Positions 61,827-64,000 of a stretch of 64,000 nt of DNA are shown piece after piece. Within the stretch, counting starts at the first letter, position 1. Each line of letters begins with the position of its first letter. The notes under the pieces are model-generated. The model ran no database searches and had not been told where the DNA came from. It worked only from the letters and a program-made list of their open reading frames with translations. A program made the translations under genes and the position numbers. The DNA is from MED-G105 sp965263305 (GTDB lineage Bacteria; Pseudomonadota; Alphaproteobacteria; Caulobacterales; Parvularculaceae), in NCBI GenBank assembly GCA_965263305.1, contig OZ253666.1, positions 124,001-188,000 on the forward strand, written 5' to 3'.

Positions 61827-62157
61827 TCAACAACGGCGGTTTTTGAACCACCGCGATACAAAACGACCTTGGTCGATGAAGCAGCGTCCCACAAGCCAGG
61901 ACTCACTCAGTTCCCGGGGCGCGAAGATGCTCCGTTTTTGTCTTAGCGACAGCCGCCATCATCTTCGCGAACTGCTCACCGATCCCGAACTATGATCATC
62001 ACGCGCTCGCCCGCCAGGATCAAGGCGCCATGCGATAATTCGAGGCCATTTGATGGTGCTTTTTGCATATCCGCCGCGCTCTGTCGCATAGCTTTGTGAC
62101 AATTGAGCGAAATGCCCGGATAACGGTTAATTGTCACCCTCTTGCAACGCCCATTGC
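61827..62157. other. gap between EAL and GNAT genes
   Basis: No gene, tRNA, strong hairpin or repeat is seen. It must hold the EAL promoter at its left end, but no clear box can be chosen. Confidence 0.3.
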
Positions 62158-62808
62158 TTACCCGGACGGACCGCTGCGGTCGCCCATTTCAAACTGCCGA
62201 CCGCCACATGCCCCAAAGTAGTCGCTAGCCGTTAGGGCGTACAAGCAATGGTCGCGCCAGTCGCCATTGATGAAAAGGTAGTCTCGCGCCAGCCCCTCTT
62301 TCCGGAACCCAGTTTTCTCCAAAACACGGCGAGATGCCGAATTACCGGGCTGACAGGCGGCCTGCAGCCGGTTAAGCGCAAGTTTCTGAAAAGCGTGCTC
62401 GCACACCGCCCCGACAGCCGCTGATCCGACGCCCTGGCGCAAAAAGGGCTCCCCAACCCAATACCCAATTTCAGCGGAACAGGAGGCGTGATAACGAATA
62501 GACGAAAGCGTCACACCGCCGACGAAGGCACCTTCTTTTTCGGCCTCGCTTTTTTCAAAAATAAAAAGAGGAAGCGCCGAGCCTGCACGGCGTTCTCGTT
62601 CCTGCGCGCGCAATCGAACGCGAAAGATATCAGGTGTGATGTCGTCGGATCGCCATGCCGGCTCCCATCGCGTGAGATGCGCTTTACTCGCCTCGCGAAG
62701 AGCGATCCACGCTTCCGCATCACGGGGCTCCCCTGCCCGCAAAATGAGATTCTCCGTTTCGATAACGGGAGAAAATCGCTGATCGCGGCCAAAATCAAAG
62801 CTGAACAT
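62158..62808 (-). CDS. GNAT acetyltransferase (RimJ/RimL-like)
   Basis: This 216-residue acetyltransferase has ETENLILRAGEPRDAEAWIALR at the start, the acetyl-CoA loop GEPFLRQGVGSAAVGA near 120, and NRLQAACQPGNSASRRVLEKTGF near 150, all typical of the Acetyltransf_3 RimJ/RimL branch. It probably N-acetylates a ribosomal or other protein N-terminus; the target is unknown. It is on the same strand as the M16 peptidase gene 161 bases upstream and may be cotranscribed. Confidence 0.87.
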   Translation of the reverse strand: MFSFDFGRDQRFSPVIETENLILRAGEPRDAEAWIALREASKAHLTRWEPAWRSDDITPDIFRVRLRAQERERRAGSALPLFIFEKSEAEKEGAFVGGVTLSSIRYHASCSAEIGYWVGEPFLRQGVGSAAVGAVCEHAFQKLALNRLQAACQPGNSASRRVLEKTGFRKEGLARDYLFINGDWRDHCLYALTASDYFGACGGRQFEMGDRSGPSG

Positions 62809-62969
62809 GAATTACGCTGTAATCCGCTGAAACAAGACACCGATACCATCTGGATCAACGCCCTGTGTAATCCCAAGGCGGTCTTTATTGTGGCTCGGGT
62901 TTAAAAGCCCGAGCCAAGATAGTCTAAATGACGCGAAGCGCCAAATTAAGCCTTGGCGTGATTGGCGCT

Positions 62970-64000
62970 TTATGGATGAAAGCCGATCGCTTTTCCCACC
63001 GCCTCAGGGTCGCTTTGCCCGACTAAGGAAAGAGAGAGGGGCGCCGCTAAAAAACGTTCCGCGGCGCGGCGCACATCGGCGAGGCCGACGGCCTCAAAAT
63101 ACGACCATTCCTCCTCAAGAGAGATTAATCGACCATAGGATAGAAAATCGGAAACCCATGCATCCGCTCGATCTTCGGCATCCTCCATTTCCATGACAAG
63201 CCCGGCGCGGATCATCGCCCGAGCGCGATCAATTTCCTCTTGCGTGACATCCCGCGCCATTTGCTCCGCCGTTTCACGGATGAGCGCAGCGGCGGCCGGC
63301 GCCTTATCAGCATCAACCCCCGCATAGGCGCCGATTAGGCCTGTATCCTCGTAAACATCCGTAAACGCATAAACGCTGTAGGAGAGTCCCCGCTCCTCGC
63401 GCACCGCCTGGAACAGCCGCGACGACCATCCGCCGCCAAAGGCTTCCGCAAAAATTTGAAGCGCCGGCAGATTTTCATGGGCAATGCCATAGCCTTCGGC
63501 CGCGACGGCAATATGGGTTTGCTCGCTGTCACGTTTATCAAAACGACGCCCACCGACATAGCGGCCAATAGCCCGTTTACCCGTTGCCGAATTTTTTCCG
63601 TCAGGGGGCGTTGTTCTATCGGAAGAGTCCGGACCAGCGGACATGCCAAAGCCGCCAAAATGCTGTTCAGCGAGTTTCAAAATTCCATCGGCGGAGGCGG
63701 CGCCCGCCACGGCAATGACCATGGAGGGTGGCGCGTAGTGATCCGCGATAAACGACCGCAAACCCGCTGTAGTATGGGCGGATACCGTTTTCTTTGTGCC
63801 GAGAATTGGACGCCCCAAAGGATGATCGCCAAAGGCCGCGCTTTGCAAGAGTTCAAACACGACATCGTCAGGGGTATCAGCGGCTTCCGCGATTTCCTGC
63901 AAAACCACATCACGTTCTTTATCAAGATCTTCTTCGGCGAGGGTCGGCGCCTGCAAAATATCTGCGAGGAGTTCAAACGCTAATGGGAGATCCGGACCAA
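62970..64000 (-). CDS. M16-family metallopeptidase (pitrilysin-like), 5' part cut by window edge
   Basis: The frame is open to the right edge, giving 343 or more residues of an M16 peptidase with the first part missing. Visible are DLPLAFELLADILQAPTLAE, the VVLQEIAE helix holding the third zinc ligand Glu, and the second domain with RYVGGRRFDKRDSEQTHIAV and AFGGGWSSRLFQAVREERGLSYSVYAF. The zinc motif HxxEH lies upstream, beyond the window. It is like the processing-protease branch found in alphaproteobacteria. It lies upstream of the GNAT gene in the same direction. Confidence 0.88.
   Translation of the reverse strand, partial: GPDLPLAFELLADILQAPTLAEEDLDKERDVVLQEIAEAADTPDDVVFELLQSAAFGDHPLGRPILGTKKTVSAHTTAGLRSFIADHYAPPSMVIAVAGAASADGILKLAEQHFGGFGMSAGPDSSDRTTPPDGKNSATGKRAIGRYVGGRRFDKRDSEQTHIAVAAEGYGIAHENLPALQIFAEAFGGGWSSRLFQAVREERGLSYSVYAFTDVYEDTGLIGAYAGVDADKAPAAAALIRETAEQMARDVTQEEIDRARAMIRAGLVMEMEDAEDRADAWVSDFLSYGRLISLEEEWSYFEAVGLADVRRAAERFLAAPLSLSLVGQSDPEAVGKAIGFHP

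Overview
The window looks like a chromosomal segment of a marine-type alphaproteobacterium, probably near the Caulobacterales/Parvularculales/Hyphomonadaceae. This is an inference from gene content. The evidence is a CcrM-type GANTC DNA adenine methyltransferase, a mutY-DUF721(dciA)-dsbA-dsbA-smc gene string, an ATP synthase F0 operon (atpI-B-E-F'-F) separate from F1, a GTTC-N7-GTTC type LexA box, a CtrA-like TTAACCAT motif and a VPLPA-CTERM protein. Base composition is moderately GC-rich (roughly 55-60% by eye). No insertion sequence, prophage, CRISPR array, tRNA or rRNA gene was recognised.

Layout. 1-3.8 kb: a leftward operon of two TIGR04283/TIGR04282-type glycosyltransferases, XdhC, a MocA-like nucleotidyltransferase and a truncated SLC13 transporter. 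4-7.3 kb: a radical SAM protein behind a perfect LexA-type box, rnhB, and ccrM behind a dense cluster of GANTC sites. 7.3-16 kb: a carboxyltransferase, mutY (leftward), dciA-like, two DsbA-like lipoproteins and smc. 16-20 kb: the F0 operon with a long structured leader, then a DUF924 gene. 20-24 kb: a NodZ-like fucosyltransferase facing GDP-fucose synthesis genes (gmd, fcl). 24-32 kb: nitrilase, a metzincin lipoprotein, a MoxR ATPase, an EamA transporter, a thioredoxin lipoprotein, a candidate structured RNA and a membrane Clp-fold protease. 32-38 kb: a VPLPA-CTERM protein, an acidic-linker lipoprotein, a PKHD hydroxylase, a YCII-YCII-ECF42 sigma operon with a matching promoter, a class A beta-lactamase and rnpB (RNase P RNA, minus strand). 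38-48 kb: an AT-rich secreted protein, a glycine-zipper lipoprotein, a VWA protein, an HPt phosphotransfer protein, an Ala-rich repeat protein, a HerA-like ATPase, a CPBP protease, an outer-membrane barrel, NUDIX and a small membrane protein. 48-64 kb: fadJ/fadA-type beta-oxidation genes, a long PutA, a LytS/LytTR two-component pair, a peroxiredoxin, YqgE, a membrane PAS-EAL protein, a GNAT acetyltransferase and a truncated M16 peptidase.

How the parts fit. Most of the window is core chromosome biology: replication and repair (CcrM, RNase HII, MutY, DciA, SMC, RNase P), energy (F0), fatty acid and proline catabolism, and envelope proteins. The parts most worth a second look are the regulatory DNA in front of ccrM and the radical SAM gene, the fucose/NodZ cassette, the self-contained ECF42 operon, a three-way-junction RNA candidate at 30.55-30.66 kb, and an AT-rich island beside rnpB.
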